In this document: positions 56,232-64,000 of the stretch, in pieces
Position numbering within the stretch: the stretch's first letter is position 1
Layout: each line of letters begins with the position of its first letter
Assembly: GCA_963785585.1 (NCBI GenBank)
Contig: CAWAVW010000004.1
Coordinates: forward strand, 1,116,001 to 1,180,000
DNA length: 64,000 nucleotides
Source of the DNA: Palsa-295 sp963785585
GTDB lineage: Bacteria; Acidobacteriota; Terriglobia; Acidiferrales; UBA7541
Direction of reading: 5' to 3'
Position numbers and translations under genes: made by a program
Notes under the pieces: model-generated
Told to the model about the DNA's origin: nothing
Database searches by the model: none
Seen by the model: only the letters and a program-made list of their open reading frames with translations

Positions 56232-57146
56232 ATGAAGACTCTTCGTTTCGTGGTTTCTCTGATCACCAAAGACAACGATTTTCAGATGGAGCAAGCCTCT
56301 TCGGCGCGAGCCGCGGCCGGACGGCTCGGCGTGGAAGCCGAAATTGTTTTCGCCGATGGCAACGCCATCACGCAGAGCACGCAAGTGCTGAAACACATTC
56401 AAGCGCCGCCGGAGCAGCGGCCCGCGGGAATCATCGTCGAGCCGGTGGGAGGCACGGCCATGCCGCAGGTGGCGCGAGCCGCGGCCGCCGCCGGAATCGG
56501 CTGGGCGGTGCTGAATCGCGAAGCCGACTACATCGCCGAAGTGCGCAGGACCAGCAAGACTCCGGTTTTTTCGGTCAGCAACGACCAGCGCGAAGTGGGC
56601 GAAATTCAGGCGCGCCAGTTCGCCGCGTTGCTGCCCCAGGGCGGAGCGCTTTTGTACATCCAGGGGCCGTCGGACCATTTCGCCACGCGCGAACGCACCG
56701 CCGGAATGCAGGCCCTGCTGCTGCCGTCGATTCAAGTGTCCACGCTGCGCGCCCAGTGGACCGAAGAAAGCGCGCGGCGGTGCATCGAGTCGTGGCTGTC
56801 GCTCACTTCCGGGCGAAAAACGAATATCGCGCTGGTGGCCGCGCAGAATGACGCCATGGCCGTCGGCGCGCGCAAAGCTTTGCTCGGCGTCGCGCATCCG
56901 GTGGAGCGCGAAGCGTGGCTCGCCGTGCCGTACACCGGAGTGGATGGAGTGCCGAGCACCGGACAAGCCTGGGTGCGCGCCGGGACGCTCAAGGCCACGG
57001 TGATTACTCCGCCGACCGCCGGCGAAGCGATTACGCTGATGGTGCAGGCGCTGCAGCGCGGCGTCTCGCCGCCCGAACGTTCGTTCCTCGGCGCCCGATC
57101 GTTCCCGCCGATCGATAAGCTTTCGCCCGCGCCCGCCGAAGCGTAG
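56232..57146 (+). CDS. Sugar-binding-type periplasmic-binding-fold protein without signal peptide
   Basis: 304 residues from ATG 56232. The fold is that of the type 1 substrate-binding proteins (Peripla_BP_4 / LacI-like core): 'KTLRFVVSLITKDNDFQMEQASSARAAAGRLG', a first strand and helix (written in part), then AGIIVEPVGGTAMPQVARAAAAAGIGWAVLNR, then GALLYIQGPSDHFATRERTAGM and ALVAAQNDAMAVGARKAL. There is no signal sequence and no HTH domain, so it should be cytoplasmic or be the sensor half of a split regulator. No transporter genes adjoin. Ligand unknown. Confidence 0.75.
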   Translation: MKTLRFVVSLITKDNDFQMEQASSARAAAGRLGVEAEIVFADGNAITQSTQVLKHIQAPPEQRPAGIIVEPVGGTAMPQVARAAAAAGIGWAVLNREADYIAEVRRTSKTPVFSVSNDQREVGEIQARQFAALLPQGGALLYIQGPSDHFATRERTAGMQALLLPSIQVSTLRAQWTEESARRCIESWLSLTSGRKTNIALVAAQNDAMAVGARKALLGVAHPVEREAWLAVPYTGVDGVPSTGQAWVRAGTLKATVITPPTAGEAITLMVQALQRGVSPPERSFLGARSFPPIDKLSPAPAEA

Positions 57147-58017
57147 CGCCGTCGCCCTAGTAGGTGAGCGATTCTTCGCTGACCAGACGCTCGCGCAGCG
57201 AAAACCGCACCGGTGAGTGACGTTGACTCTGTAGCGGCCGAACCCGTTCCGACGTTTGGAACGGGTTCGGGCATCGATCCGCGGAGCGCAAAGTCAAATG
57301 CAACGGCTGCCCGCACGACCAAAACCGTCGTGCGGCCGCTACACAGTCAACCCCAGCACGGCGCACTGCCTTTGTAGCGGCGGGCTTCACGCCCGCCAGC
57401 CTTCGGATTTAGGTTTGCGTCACTGCTTCGCACCGCACGAAAAATCAACGTCAACGGCTGGCGGGCGTGAAGCCCGCCGCTACAAAACAATCTAGGCGCC
57501 GCCGTTTCGGGCACCGCCTCGGCGTTCGGCAAAACGAAACTCGCAGCCGTTCGTAGCGTAGACGCCCACGTCTGCGCGCGCAAGTCCGCGCCAGCGGACG
57601 AGCGTGCCGTTCGTCAACACGTGCAACTCCAAACCAACATCAAAACCAAAACCAAAACCAAAACGCGCAGACGTGGGCGTCTACGCTACGAAATGCAGCG
57701 ATCGCGAAAATACTTCGAACGCGCACGAACGGTTGTGCGTTTGGTTTGGAGGTTGCCTCTGTAGCGGCCGAACCCGTTCTGCGTTTGGAACGGGTTCGGG
57801 CATCGATCCGCGGAGCGCAAAGTCAAATTCACAATCAACGGCTGCCCGCTCGACGAAAACCGTCGTGCGGCCGCTACACAGTCAACCCCCGCGCGCGGCG
57901 AGCCGGCGAGGCTGGTCCAAACCTGTCCGTCGGGCCAGCTTGTCGCGCCGTCTCTGCGCTCGTAACCTTACTGCAGAACGCATCTCGCCGGCCCCAGCAC
58001 ACCAAGGAGTCGTACCG
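57147..58017. repeat. Intergenic hairpin mosaic 20 (fullest composite)
   Basis: R5-like from 57160; D3 (112 bp) at 57231-57342; D1 (110 bp) at 57374-57483; D2 (137 bp) at 57553-57689; D3 (117 bp) at 57761-57877. Gaps between doublets are 31, 69 and 71 bases. This 647 bp array is the most complete example of the composite. 57900-58017 is the GH44 leader. Confidence 0.92.
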
Positions 58018-61000
58018 ATGCCGCAACGAATCCGGGCCATTCTCCCTGCGCGCGTGAACCAGCTCGTGGACGCGGCGTTGCTGTGCGCGCTGACGATTTC
58101 GCTGGCGTGCTGCGCAGGCGGACCGGGCACCGGCGGCAACACCGTGGCGCCCACTCCCACTGGATTGACGGCCACGGCGGGCAACGCGGAGGTGTCTCTC
58201 GCGTGGAACGCCAGCGCCGGCGCGGTCACGTACAACGTGAAGCGCGCGACCACCAGCGGCGGTCCGTACACCACGATTGCTTCGCCGACGAGCGCGAGCT
58301 ATACCGACACCACGGTGACGAACGGGACGACTTATTTTTATGTGGTGTCGTCGGTGAATGGCGCCGGCGAATCCGCGAACTCCACGCAGGTGTCCGCGAA
58401 GCCCGTTGCGCCGACGCAAATTCCGGCGGTGCCGATGGGAGTTGCGGCGACACCCGGCAACGCGCAAGTGGGATTGACGTGGACGGCCGTCAGCGGCGCG
58501 GCGACGTACAACGTGAAACGCGCGACGACCAGCGGCGGGCCGTACACCACGATCGCGTCGCCGACGAGCTCGAGCTATATCGACACGACGGTGACGAACG
58601 GGACGACCTACTACTACGTCGTCTCCGCGGTGAACACCGCCGGCGAATCCGCGAACTCAACACAAGTGTCCGCGAAGCCGGTCGCGCCCGTGCAAATTCC
58701 GGCGGTGCCGACGGGAGTTGTGGCGACACCCGGGAACGCGCAGGTGGCATTGACGTGGACGGCCGTCAGCGGCGCGACGACGTACAACGTGAAACGGGCG
58801 ACGACGAGCGGGGGTCCGTACACGACGATCGCTTCGCCGACGAGCGCGAGCTATACCGACTCAACCGTCACGAACGGAACGACCTACTACTACGTCATCT
58901 CCGCCGTGAACTCCGCCGGCGAATCCGCCAACTCAACACAGGTGAGCGCGAAGCCCATTGCGCCGACGCAAATTCCGGCGGTGCCGACGGGCGTCGCAGC
59001 GACGCCCGGGAACGCGCAAGTGGCATTGACGTGGACGTCCGTCAGCGGCGCGACAACGTACAACGTGAAGCGCGCGACGACCAGCGGCGGACCGTACACC
59101 ACGATTGCGTCGCCGACGAGCGCGAGCTATATCGACACGACGGTGACGAATGGCACCACCTACTACTACGTCGTCTCCGCCGTGAACACAGCCGGCGAAT
59201 CCGCGAACTCAACACAGGTGACGGCGTCGCCGTCCGGCCCGGTGAGCGGCACGTCCATAACCGCGACGATCGATCCTCTCACCAATCGCCACGCCATCAA
59301 TCCCAACGTCTACGGCGGCAGCTACCCGCAGGACAAAGCCACAATAACCGACAGCGGCATGACGGTTGTTCGCTGGGGCGGCGACGCCACTTCGCGCTAC
59401 AACTGGAAAACCAACACCTACAACGCCGCCAACGATTATTTCTGGAGCGATTACACCAACAGCGAAATCGGCGACGCCGAATCCACCCAATTTATTACCG
59501 ACGTGATCGCCGCGGGCAGCCATCCGCTGATGACCATGGTGATGCTCGACTGGGTTTCGAAGGGCGATCCGGCGAACAACACCGGCAACGGCGAGCTGTA
59601 CAGTTTTTCGGTGGCGAAATACGGCGCGCAGTGCGCCGTGAATCCAAACACCGGCAATGGCGACGCGGGCGACGGACTGAAACCGGATTGCAGCACGGAC
59701 GTGACCGGCAACGATCCCAACGACGCGAACGTGCCGATCAAGGACTCGCCTTCGTCGGGCGACGCGGCCGGCACCGTCTATCGCGATCAGTGGGCTGCGG
59801 CGCTCGCGACTGCGTTTGGCAGCGCGCCGCACTACTACGACATGGACAACGAAATCGACATCTGGGCCGGCACGCATCGCGACGTGCATCCGAACGCCAC
59901 CACCTATCAGGAACTGCGCGACACCTACCTTACCGAAGCGCGCGGATTGAAAACCTGGGACCCGGCGGCGCTGCGTTTCGGTCCGGTGAGTTGCTGCTGG
60001 TATTTTTATTGGAATTCGTGGGCCGGCGCGAGCGACAAGCAAGCGCACGGCGGCGTGGAATTTTTGCCCTACTGGCTGAACGAAGTGTATTGGTCGGACA
60101 AAATCGCCGGCGCGCCGTCGATCGAGTTTTTCGATTTGCACGCCTACCCCAGCACGCCCGATACGTCCGGCTACGCGCAGGCGCAGAAGCAGGCCGCCAC
60201 GTTGACGGTGTTCCGCGACTGGTGGGATCCCACTTTCGTGGGTGCGGGCGGCGACGTGAACCAGCAGTACGCCTCTGACATGCAGCCGAACAAGACGATC
60301 GCCTTCCGCATTCCGCGGATGCGCGCGGTGATGAATTCGATTTATCCGGGATTGCAGTTCAGCTTCACGGAGTGGAGCGCGGCGCTGGCGGGCGAGTCCG
60401 ATTTTTCGACGGCTCTCGCCGACGCTGAAGCGTACGGACTGCTGGGCACGTACCGCGTGGATTTCGCTTCGCGCTGGACCGCGCCCAGCCCGTCGAATCC
60501 GAATTACCAGGCGCTGAAACTTTTCCGCAACTACGACGGCGCGCACCACACGTTTGCGGTGAATTCGATTTCGGCAACGCACAACGCCAATCCGAATTTG
60601 TTTGGCCTGGCGGCGGCGATCGATCCCACCGGAACGACGATGACGATTCTGGTGGTGAACAAAGATCCGGCGAACAACGCGAACGTCACATTCAATCTGG
60701 GCAGCTTCACGCCCTCGACGTACACCGCGTATTCGCTCACGCAATCGGCGCCCACGTCCATTGTGGCCGGCGCATCGAGCGGATGGAGCGCGACGCGCAC
60801 GTTTGCGCCGTACTCCGCTACGTTGCTGGTGGTCACCGGCGCGCTAGCGAAAAATCCGGCAGCGGAGTGGACGCTGAATCCGGACTCCGTGCAGGTAGCG
60901 GCCGGCGGCACGGTCGCTCTCGCGCCTTCGATCGTAAGCGGCACGGGCTCGGTGACGCTCGGCTCGGCGGCGTTCGATGAGAATTACACATCGAGCGGAG

Positions 61001-61482
61001 CGCAGGCCGGCGCGGGCGGCAGCACGATTGCGGTTACGTCATCGACGGTGACGACCACGTTGCCCGGCGCGATCACCGTCACGGCCGGGCCGACTTCCGG
61101 CTTTTATCATTTTAATGTGACTGGCACGGATGCATCCGGCGTGACGCAGACCGAGGGCGGATGGCTCGTCGTCGGCAATCCCGCCGCAACGCTTACGAAG
61201 ACGGGCGACGGACAGTCCGGCACCATCGGCACCACGCTGACGATTTCCGTGACGCTCAATCCCGGCTCGTCGGGCGGCACAAATACCGGCGCGAGTATTT
61301 TCTTTTCGACCGATGCTGGAAATTTTGCGGGCGCGGCGTCGCAGATCGTGCAGACCAACAGCTCCGGCGTCGCCACCGCCACGCTCACGCTCCCGTCGAG
61401 TGCCGGCACCGTGCATGTGACCGCCGAAGGCCCGTTCGGCCTCGGCCATCCCGTCGTCACGTTCACCGAGACCGCGCAGTAG
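58018..61482 (+). CDS. GH44-family glycosidase lipoprotein with four FN3 repeats
   Basis: 1154 residues, ATG 58018 behind AAGGAG. Signal with lipobox (ALTISLACCAGG). Four fibronectin type III repeats of 92 residues occupy about 45-400 (PTGLTATAGNAEVSLAWNAS; VKRATTSGGPYTTIASPTSA; TYYYVVSAVN). The catalytic domain begins near residue 411 (ATIDPLTNRHAINPNVYGG) and matches GH44: acid/base Glu612 in DMDNEIDIWAGTHRDVHP and probable nucleophile Glu785 in SFTEWSAA. GH44 enzymes cut beta-1,4-glucans and xyloglucan. After it comes a C-terminal Ig-like region (about 945-1154). Probably tethered to the outer surface to degrade plant polysaccharide. FN3 copies 2-4 are almost identical in DNA. Confidence 0.9.
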   Translation: MPQRIRAILPARVNQLVDAALLCALTISLACCAGGPGTGGNTVAPTPTGLTATAGNAEVSLAWNASAGAVTYNVKRATTSGGPYTTIASPTSASYTDTTVTNGTTYFYVVSSVNGAGESANSTQVSAKPVAPTQIPAVPMGVAATPGNAQVGLTWTAVSGAATYNVKRATTSGGPYTTIASPTSSSYIDTTVTNGTTYYYVVSAVNTAGESANSTQVSAKPVAPVQIPAVPTGVVATPGNAQVALTWTAVSGATTYNVKRATTSGGPYTTIASPTSASYTDSTVTNGTTYYYVISAVNSAGESANSTQVSAKPIAPTQIPAVPTGVAATPGNAQVALTWTSVSGATTYNVKRATTSGGPYTTIASPTSASYIDTTVTNGTTYYYVVSAVNTAGESANSTQVTASPSGPVSGTSITATIDPLTNRHAINPNVYGGSYPQDKATITDSGMTVVRWGGDATSRYNWKTNTYNAANDYFWSDYTNSEIGDAESTQFITDVIAAGSHPLMTMVMLDWVSKGDPANNTGNGELYSFSVAKYGAQCAVNPNTGNGDAGDGLKPDCSTDVTGNDPNDANVPIKDSPSSGDAAGTVYRDQWAAALATAFGSAPHYYDMDNEIDIWAGTHRDVHPNATTYQELRDTYLTEARGLKTWDPAALRFGPVSCCWYFYWNSWAGASDKQAHGGVEFLPYWLNEVYWSDKIAGAPSIEFFDLHAYPSTPDTSGYAQAQKQAATLTVFRDWWDPTFVGAGGDVNQQYASDMQPNKTIAFRIPRMRAVMNSIYPGLQFSFTEWSAALAGESDFSTALADAEAYGLLGTYRVDFASRWTAPSPSNPNYQALKLFRNYDGAHHTFAVNSISATHNANPNLFGLAAAIDPTGTTMTILVVNKDPANNANVTFNLGSFTPSTYTAYSLTQSAPTSIVAGASSGWSATRTFAPYSATLLVVTGALAKNPAAEWTLNPDSVQVAAGGTVALAPSIVSGTGSVTLGSAAFDENYTSSGAQAGAGGSTIAVTSSTVTTTLPGAITVTAGPTSGFYHFNVTGTDASGVTQTEGGWLVVGNPAATLTKTGDGQSGTIGTTLTISVTLNPGSSGGTNTGASIFFSTDAGNFAGAASQIVQTNSSGVATATLTLPSSAGTVHVTAEGPFGLGHPVVTFTETAQ
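58424..59220 (+). repeat. 276 bp FN3-encoding direct repeats
   Basis: The marker CAAATTCCGGCGGTGCCGA recurs at 58418, 58694 and 58970, exactly 276 bp (92 codons) apart. The units between are nearly identical in DNA, with mostly third-base changes. Tandem duplication inside the GH44 gene. Confidence 0.88.
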
Positions 61483-62218
61483 CGCGCGTAGCTGCTCGAG
61501 TGTCCGCCTTTGATCCTGTAGCGGCGGGCTTCATGCCCGCCAGCCTTCGGTTTTAGGTTTGCGTCGCTGTGTCGCACGGCACGAAAAAGCAACGTCAACG
61601 GCTGGCGGGCGTGAAGCCCGCCGCTACAAAAGAATGCAAGCGCCGCCGTTTCGGGCACCGCCTCGGCGTTCGGCGAAACGAAGCTCGCCGCTTTTCGCGT
61701 TCGCCTCCATTTGCAGCGTCGCGCAGCTCGCAGCCTTTCGTAGCGTAGACGCCCACGTCTGCGCGCGCGAGTCCGCGGCAGCGGACGAGCGTGCCGTTCG
61801 TCAACGCAGGCAACGGCATAGCAAAACCAAAACGAAAGCCAACACCAAAACCAAAACGCGCAGACGTGGGCGTCTACGCTACGAAAGGCTGCGATGGAAG
61901 CGTGTCTGACGGGTAGCCGCGGGAAGGTTTGGGCGGATGTGAAAGGCTGGCGGGCATAAAGCCCGCCGCTACCACGTCAAAGGCGCGCAACACGCCTGCG
62001 TTGCGAAAACCGCAGCGGTGCGTGACATTGACTGTGTAGCGGCCGCACGACGCGACCAGCGTCGTGCGGGCAGCCTTTGCATTTGATTTCGCGCTCCGCG
62101 GATCGATGCCCGAACCCGTTCCAAACTCGGAACGGGTTCGGCCGCTACAGAATCAAAACCGAAACCATCGGCACCGTCGCGCTTGGGCGCGGCTGCCGAT
62201 TTGCGGTACAGTCTTCGG
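61483..62218. repeat. Intergenic hairpin mosaic 21
   Basis: D1 (110 bp) at 61518-61627; D2 (143 bp) at 61740-61882 with a 112 base spacer instead of 69, because the stretch near 61685-61730 (CGTTCGCCTCCATTTGCAGCG) is inserted, as also at 485-520; R1' at 61946-61972; D3 inverse order (113 bp) at 62036-62148. No gene. Confidence 0.9.
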
Positions 62219-62983
62219 ATGAAAATTGCGGCGCGGCGGGCGAGCACCACGGAAATCACGGCGATGCGCGAGGCGTATCGCGCCGAAGCGGGCTGCCAGA
62301 TCATCTACGATTCGTTTTTGCCGCGCGGCCTGGCCGACGCGTTTGCCATTTCGATCGACGGCCGCGACGCGGGCTACGGCGCCGTGGCCACGCGCTATTA
62401 TCCGCGCCACGCCATCGAGTTTTACATCGCGCCGGACCAGCTCATCCACGCCCTTGAAGCGTTTCGCGAAATGCTGAACGTAAGCCGCGCCTCGCACGTC
62501 CGCGCGCAAACCAACATGCCGCTGATGACGCGCCTGCTGCTCGACACCACGAAAAATATCGCCGCCGAAAAAGTGCTGTTTGCCGACGGCCTCACAAAAT
62601 CCGGACCGAGCGCGCCGCCGATTCCCGCGCCCGCGGGGTCGAAGTTCCGCCACATCACGCCCGAAGAAAAAGAAAAATTCTCGCAGGAGCAGGAAGTGCT
62701 CACCGACTGGATTCTGGAAGTGGGCGGCGAAATCGTGGCGACCGCCGGATACCTGACGCACTACAACCCGCCGTACGGCGACATTTTCATGGCGGTGTCT
62801 GACCAGTCGCGCCGCAAAGGCTACGGCGGCTACATCGTGCAGGAAATTTGCAAAGTGGCGCGCGAAGCGGGGAAGATTCCGGCGGCGCGCTGCGATCCCA
62901 ACGTGACCGGCTCGCGCCGCGCGCTCGAACGCGGCGGCCTCGTCCCGTGCGGGCATTTGGCGTACGGCGAAATCGTCAGTTGA
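62219..62983 (+). CDS. GNAT-family acetyltransferase
   Basis: 254 residues. The C-terminal half (about 125-250) is a GNAT fold: EIVATAGYLTHYNPPYGDIFM strand pair, then the acetyl-CoA loop SRRKGYGGYIVQEICKVA (R-x-x-G-x-G), then RCDPNVTGSRRALERGGLVPCG. The N-terminal half looks like a degenerate GNAT copy (GRDAGYGAVATRYYPRHAIEFYI). Substrate unknown; probably a small amine or protein N-terminus. ATG 62219 has no strong ribosome site. Confidence 0.82.
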   Translation: MKIAARRASTTEITAMREAYRAEAGCQIIYDSFLPRGLADAFAISIDGRDAGYGAVATRYYPRHAIEFYIAPDQLIHALEAFREMLNVSRASHVRAQTNMPLMTRLLLDTTKNIAAEKVLFADGLTKSGPSAPPIPAPAGSKFRHITPEEKEKFSQEQEVLTDWILEVGGEIVATAGYLTHYNPPYGDIFMAVSDQSRRKGYGGYIVQEICKVAREAGKIPAARCDPNVTGSRRALERGGLVPCGHLAYGEIVS

Positions 62984-63118
62984 TGCGCGCCGCGCGTGGC
63001 GGCACGCGCGCACTCGCCGGAAATCTTCGCGCGCAAGATGGCAGACCGCTCGGGAAATGATACGATTGAAACTCTGACTCCAACCCAATCCGACCGAGAT
63101 CCAATTTAAGGGGGCTTT

Positions 63119-63355
63119 ATGAAGACGTTTGAAGTGACATTTCGCTACGAAGACCGCTCGAAGGGGCAGGAACACGCGTCGAAGAAAGTGGAAGCATCGA
63201 GCATGCCGGGCGCGATCGCCAAGGCCACGCGCGAATTCGTGAAGGCGCTCGACCGCAAGCAGCGCTTCGACATGAACAAGAACGGCCTGGAAATCAAGGC
63301 AACGTATCTGGGCGCCGTCGAAGAAGCCAGCGCCAAGGCCGCCGGCGCGGAGTAG
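63119..63355 (+). CDS. Small conserved-looking hypothetical protein
   Basis: 78 residues, ATG 63119 behind AAGGGGGC. MKTFEVTFRYEDRSKGQEHA... shows a beta strand, a helix rich in Ala/Lys (MPGAIAKATREFVKALDRKQ), then GLEIKATYLG. Resembles short beta-alpha-beta proteins of unknown role. No family named. A strong terminator follows. Confidence 0.7.
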   Translation: MKTFEVTFRYEDRSKGQEHASKKVEASSMPGAIAKATREFVKALDRKQRFDMNKNGLEIKATYLGAVEEASAKAAGAE

Positions 63356-63408
63356 TTTGCAGCGCGGGCGCCTGCTCGTCCGTAGCTGGCGCCAGAATTC
63401 CGAACTTG

Positions 63409-63450
63409 CTTCGCGAGCCGGGCCCCCGCTCGGCTCGCGAAGTTTTCTTC
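63409..63450 (+). terminator. Terminator after the small hypothetical gene
   Basis: 12 bp stem CTTCGCGAGCCG (63409-63420) with CGGCTCGCGAAG (63431-63442), then TTTTCTTC. Confidence 0.92.
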
Positions 63451-63569
63451 AGTCGTTTCCGGCGTTCACGCTCGGTGAACGTTCTCCGGCTCCGTCCAAA
63501 CCGAATCGCGCGCTGGTCTGGCCGTTTGCTTTCGCGAAATCGCGCTAGAATCTCGGCGGAGGCAATCCC

Positions 63570-63857
63570 ATGCCCGCCTACGTCATTTTCATTCGCGACA
63601 AGACCCGCGACGCCGCCGAAATCTCGGCATACAAAAAACTGGCCGGTCCGTCGTTTGAAGGACACGCCGTGCACCGTCTGGCCCTGGGCGGACGCCACGA
63701 AGTACTCGAAGGTCCCGCCGCCGAAGCGGCGCTGCTGCTGGAATTTCCTACGTTTGAGGATGCCAAGGCCTGGTATCAGAGTCCCGCCTACCAAGAGGCC
63801 AGCAAGCTGCGGCATCAGGGCGGCGACTACCGCGTCATCGTGTTCGAAGGCGTGTAG
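63570..63857 (+). CDS. DUF1330-family protein
   Basis: 95 residues, the usual DUF1330 length. MPAYVIFIRDKTRDAAEISA...YKKLAGPSFEGHAVHRLALGG...EVLEG...LLLEFPTFEDAKAWYQSPAYQEASKLR matches the family throughout (dimeric alpha/beta barrel, ferredoxin-like). The 'FPTFEDAKAWYQSPAYQ' motif is its signature. Biochemical role is unknown. Start ATG 63570 behind GGCGGAGGCAATCCC. Confidence 0.92.
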   Translation: MPAYVIFIRDKTRDAAEISAYKKLAGPSFEGHAVHRLALGGRHEVLEGPAAEAALLLEFPTFEDAKAWYQSPAYQEASKLRHQGGDYRVIVFEGV

Positions 63858-63918
63858 CTTCGACGCGCGATGGAACTTTCTCCCCGCCGCCCGCGTATCT
63901 CCCCGTGATCGTCACCTG

Positions 63919-63947
63919 TTGACATCCCACAGGACCGGTGGCAGAGT
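63919..63947 (+). promoter_or_regulatory. Possible promoter of the last gene
   Basis: TTGACA at 63919-63924, 17 base spacer, weak -10 CAGAGT at 63942-63947. An ACAGGAC...GTCCTGT dyad overlaps it, so an operator is possible. Confidence 0.4.
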
Positions 63948-63976
63948 CCTGTAGGTCGTCCACAGGAGCGCGCCCA

Positions 63977-64000
63977 ATGACGGAACCAAAAGCCGACATT
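63977..64000 (+). CDS. Start of a protein gene cut by the window end
   Basis: ATG at 63977 with AGGAG nine bases upstream; the eight visible codons read MTEPKADI. Too short to identify. Confidence 0.5.

Noticed and set aside
58083..60278. 731-codon open frame in a second frame of the GH44 gene
   Set aside because: Arg/Asp-rich shadow caused by the repeated FN3 codons; no known domain.

Overview
This 64 kb window is a GC-rich chromosomal segment, most probably from an Acidobacteriota (Terriglobia-like) genome. The gene content points that way: a VWFA protein of the acidobacterial type, two Ser/Thr kinases fused to TolB-like propellers, a secreted kumamolisin (S53), a photosynthetic-reaction-centre-type cytochrome c without any photosynthesis genes, proteins that begin with carboxypeptidase-regulatory-like domains, several secreted Ig-like or beta-rich lipoproteins, and a GH44 glycosidase. 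I see no tRNA, rRNA, CRISPR array, phage, integrase or transposase gene. 37 coding regions are called, two of them cut by the window ends.

Layout. 1-25 kb: SRPBCC protein (partial, with a palindrome-bracketed promoter), cytochrome c, regulatory-like-domain protein, MFS transporter, M1-like metallopeptidase, small membrane protein, S53 protease, EamA transporter, DUF1801 protein, MscL with a zinc-ribbon tail, two paralogous TTG-initiated lipoproteins, VWFA protein. 25-46 kb: PilZ/pseudo-receiver protein, NHL-like glycine-rich secreted protein, small basic protein, Ser/Thr kinase, universal stress protein, His-rich secreted protein, TolB-like protein, second Ser/Thr kinase, acyl-CoA ligase, YceI protein. 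46-64 kb: large lipoprotein, GAF-PAS-GGDEF cyclase, a cluster of small proteins including a metallothionein, YXWGXW protein, sugar-binding-domain protein, GH44 lipoprotein, GNAT, and small DUF proteins. Most genes are monocistronic and separated by 0.3-1.4 kb. The common themes are export and surface degradation (peptidases, GH44, lipoproteins), c-di-GMP signalling (GGDEF, PilZ), kinase signalling, and stress or metal handling.

The dominant unexplained feature is the intergenic DNA. Almost every long gap is a mosaic of short hairpins that start with GTAG, the signature of REP sequences mobilised by RAYT (Y1/HUH) transposases. I name them R1 (stem GGCGGGC/GCCCGCC), R2 (stem around AGACG/CGTCT), R3 (stem GCACGACG/CGTCGTGC), R4 (stem GAACCCGTTCC/GGAACGGGTTC) and R5 (stem GTTAGCGA/TCGCTAAC). 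A prime marks the inverted copy. They pair into doublets of fixed size. D1 (R1...R1') is exactly 110 bp in all 11 copies. D2 (R2...R2') varies in 6 bp steps (137, 143, 149, 155, 161 bp) through a CCAAAA hexamer. D3 (R4...R3' or its inverse) is 112-118 bp. The doublets are themselves chained at constant spacings (D3-31-D1-69-D2-71-D3). No mobilising gene lies in the window, so the machinery must be elsewhere in the genome.

Limits: everything is read by eye. Family names come from recognised motifs, not searches. Repeat counts are manual and may miss degenerate copies.
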